In this document: positions 5,584 to 6,884 of the stretch, in pieces | Layout: the number at the start of each line of letters is the position of its first letter | Numbering within the stretch: the first letter of the stretch is position 1 | From: an uncultured Oscillibacter sp. | GTDB lineage: Bacteria; Bacillota; Clostridia; Oscillospirales; Oscillospiraceae | Assembly: GCA_902490355.1 (NCBI GenBank) | Contig: CABUDN010000131.1 | Span: 1-6,884, forward strand | DNA length: 6,884 bases | Reading direction: 5' to 3' | Made by a program: the position numbers and the translations under genes | The notes under the pieces: generated by a model | Seen by the model: only the letters and a program-made list of their open reading frames with translations | Databases searched by the model: none | What the model was told of the DNA's origin: nothing

Positions 5584-6884
5584 TTAATGTCCGGCGGCCA
5601 GATACTCCGCCACGATCTCCCGCTCATCCAGATGGTGCTTGACGTGCTGGATCTCCTGATAGGTCTCATGACCCTTGCCGCACAGCACAATGACATCGTC
5701 GGGCTGTGCGTGGTCCATGCAATAATGGATGGCCTCCACCCGGTTTTCAATCACCTCATAAGGCGTCTGGGTCCCTGCCAGGCCGGGCAGGATGTCGGCA
5801 ATGATCGCCGCGGGCTCCTCCGTCCGGGGATTGTCGGACGTCACCACCACAAAGTCCGCAATCCGGGCGGCAATGGCGCCCATCTTCGGCCGCTTGGTCT
5901 TATCCCGGTCGCCGCCGCAGCCAAACACTGCCACGGTGCGCCCCTTGGCAAAGCCCTTCACGGATGTGAGGACATTTTCCAGTCCGTCGGGGCTGTGTGC
6001 ATAGTCGATGAGAATGGTGTAGTCCTTTCCCGGGGTGGGAACCACTTCCACCCGCCCCTTGACATGGGGCACCCGCGCCAGCACCTGTGCGCTCTGTTCC
6101 AGGGGAATCCCCAGCGCCATTGCCGCGCCCAGAACTCCCAGAGTATTGTATACCATGAATCCGCCCGGGATATTGACCCGTACCGGAACCTGGGCATCCT
6201 TGGTAACAGCAGCGAATGCCACATGGTCTGCTGCCAGGGAAATCTCCTCCGCCCGCAGATCCGCATCCGCCGACTTGCATCCGTAGAGCAAACGGCGGCA
6301 AGTCGCCTGATGCAGCAGCCGCTCTGTCCAGGGATCGTCGGCGTTGCACACGCCGGTATCACAGTTGGAAAACAGCAATGCCTTGGCATCGCAGTAAGCT
6401 TCCATGGTCTTATGGAAGTCCAGATGGTCCTGGGTCAGATTGGTGAAAATACCCACGGCGTAGTGCACACCGTATACCCGGTCCAGAGCCAGGGCATGGG
6501 AAGAGACTTCCATTACCACGTGGGTGCACCCTGCTTCCCGCATCCGGGCAAAGAGGCGCTGGAGCTCAAAGGACTCCGGTGTGGTGCGCTCCGTGGGCAG
6601 CACCTCCTGGCCGATCATATTCTGATTTGTGCCGATCAGGCCGACTTTTGCACCAACGGCCTGCTCCAAAATTGCCTTGAGGAGGTAGGTGGAGCTGGTC
6701 TTTCCATTGGTCCCCGTCACCGCTACCATGGTCATGCTCCGGGCAGGATGGCCGAAGAAGTTGGCCCCCACCACAGCCAGCGCCCGGCGGGAATCAGCCA
6801 CTTGTACATACGGAATTCCCTCTGCCGGGATCTTCTGGCACAGCACGGCCGCCGCACCGGCAGCCATAGCCTGGGGAATAAAGG
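5584..6884 (-). CDS. murE: UDP-MurNAc-tripeptide ligase MurE, meso-DAP type, 5' end cut by window edge
   Basis: MurE is the cytosolic ATP-dependent ligase that adds the third stem residue to UDP-MurNAc-L-Ala-D-Glu. The reading frame runs off the window: codons for FIPQA precede the first internal ATG (6867), as in the usual MurE stretch ending FIPQA. That ATG is therefore not the start, and roughly 50-65 N-terminal residues are missing. Numbered from it, the central ATPase domain has the P-loop VTGTNGKTSS (50-59), TERTTPES (92-99), MEVSSHALALDR (119-130), DHLDFH (147-152) and the carbamylated-lysine motif AKALLF (161-166, Lys162). The C-terminal domain has HSPDGL (291-296), GCGGDRDKTKRP (316-327), TSDNPRTEEP (343-352), GKGHE (397-401) and DEREIV (414-419). 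DNPR is the meso-diaminopimelate signature; L-lysine-adding enzymes differ here. The TAA at 5584-5586 is 41 bases before mraY. Function is firm; amino-acid specificity is inferred from DNPR. Confidence 0.97.
   Translation of the reverse strand, partial: FIPQAMAAGAAAVLCQKIPAEGIPYVQVADSRRALAVVGANFFGHPARSMTMVAVTGTNGKTSSTYLLKAILEQAVGAKVGLIGTNQNMIGQEVLPTERTTPESFELQRLFARMREAGCTHVVMEVSSHALALDRVYGVHYAVGIFTNLTQDHLDFHKTMEAYCDAKALLFSNCDTGVCNADDPWTERLLHQATCRRLLYGCKSADADLRAEEISLAADHVAFAAVTKDAQVPVRVNIPGGFMVYNTLGVLGAAMALGIPLEQSAQVLARVPHVKGRVEVVPTPGKDYTILIDYAHSPDGLENVLTSVKGFAKGRTVAVFGCGGDRDKTKRPKMGAIAARIADFVVVTSDNPRTEEPAAIIADILPGLAGTQTPYEVIENRVEAIHYCMDHAQPDDVIVLCGKGHETYQEIQHVKHHLDEREIVAEYLAAGH

Noticed and set aside
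3518..5587. Plus-strand open frame of 689 codons antisense to ftsW and mraY
   Set aside because: It runs across two complete membrane-protein genes and their gap. Its His/Gln/Lys-rich translation is what reversed hydrophobic codons produce, and no family is recognisable.
1..6884. Search for a novel defence, mobile or RNA system
   Set aside because: Six collinear cell-wall and division genes fill nearly all of the window. No gap exceeds 64 bases, and I saw no tRNA, CRISPR repeats, transposase or unknown gene.

Overview
The window is a stretch of a bacterial division and cell wall (dcw/mra) cluster, read entirely from the minus strand. In order of transcription, from high to low coordinates, it holds murE (5' end cut by the window edge), mraY, ftsW (spoVE-like), murG, murA and divIB/ftsQ (3' end cut). 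Gaps are 12 to 64 bases, nearly every gene has a clear Shine-Dalgarno, and no internal promoter or terminator is evident. It therefore looks like one co-transcribed operon segment.

The sequence is visibly GC-rich (not computed). Several features point to a Gram-positive, probably a GC-rich Clostridia member such as an Oscillospiraceae-type gut anaerobe. These are the strong AGGAG/GGAGG ribosome binding sites, the DivIB-type FtsQ, murA lying between murG and divIB, and a MurG with HESN, FWGSLGA and SPYVTNNHQEKN motifs. That placement is inference from gene order and motifs. MurE carries DNPR, the signature of meso-diaminopimelate addition, so the wall is probably of the meso-DAP type.

Layout: 1-47 is not biological; it is Illumina adapter sequence joined to the end of divIB. 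48-810 is divIB, with adapter bases standing in for its true C-terminus. 829-2085 is murA. 2086-2149 is the longest gap and holds a perfect 8-bp inverted repeat. 2150-3286 is murG. 3299-4519 is ftsW. 4559-5542 is mraY. 5584-6884 is murE without its first codons. The adapter at one end and the cut gene at the other suggest this is a short contig from a shotgun or metagenome assembly.

How the genes work together: MurA makes the first committed precursor (UDP-GlcNAc-enolpyruvate). MurE adds meso-DAP to the UDP-MurNAc-dipeptide. MraY moves phospho-MurNAc-pentapeptide onto undecaprenyl phosphate to give lipid I. MurG adds GlcNAc to give lipid II. FtsW polymerises lipid II at the septum, and DivIB is part of the divisome that controls septal synthesis. 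murF and murD, which usually sit on either side of mraY in such clusters, are absent from the expected places. I see no undescribed system here. The points worth attention are the adapter chimera, the missing murF and murD, and a few local sequence details.
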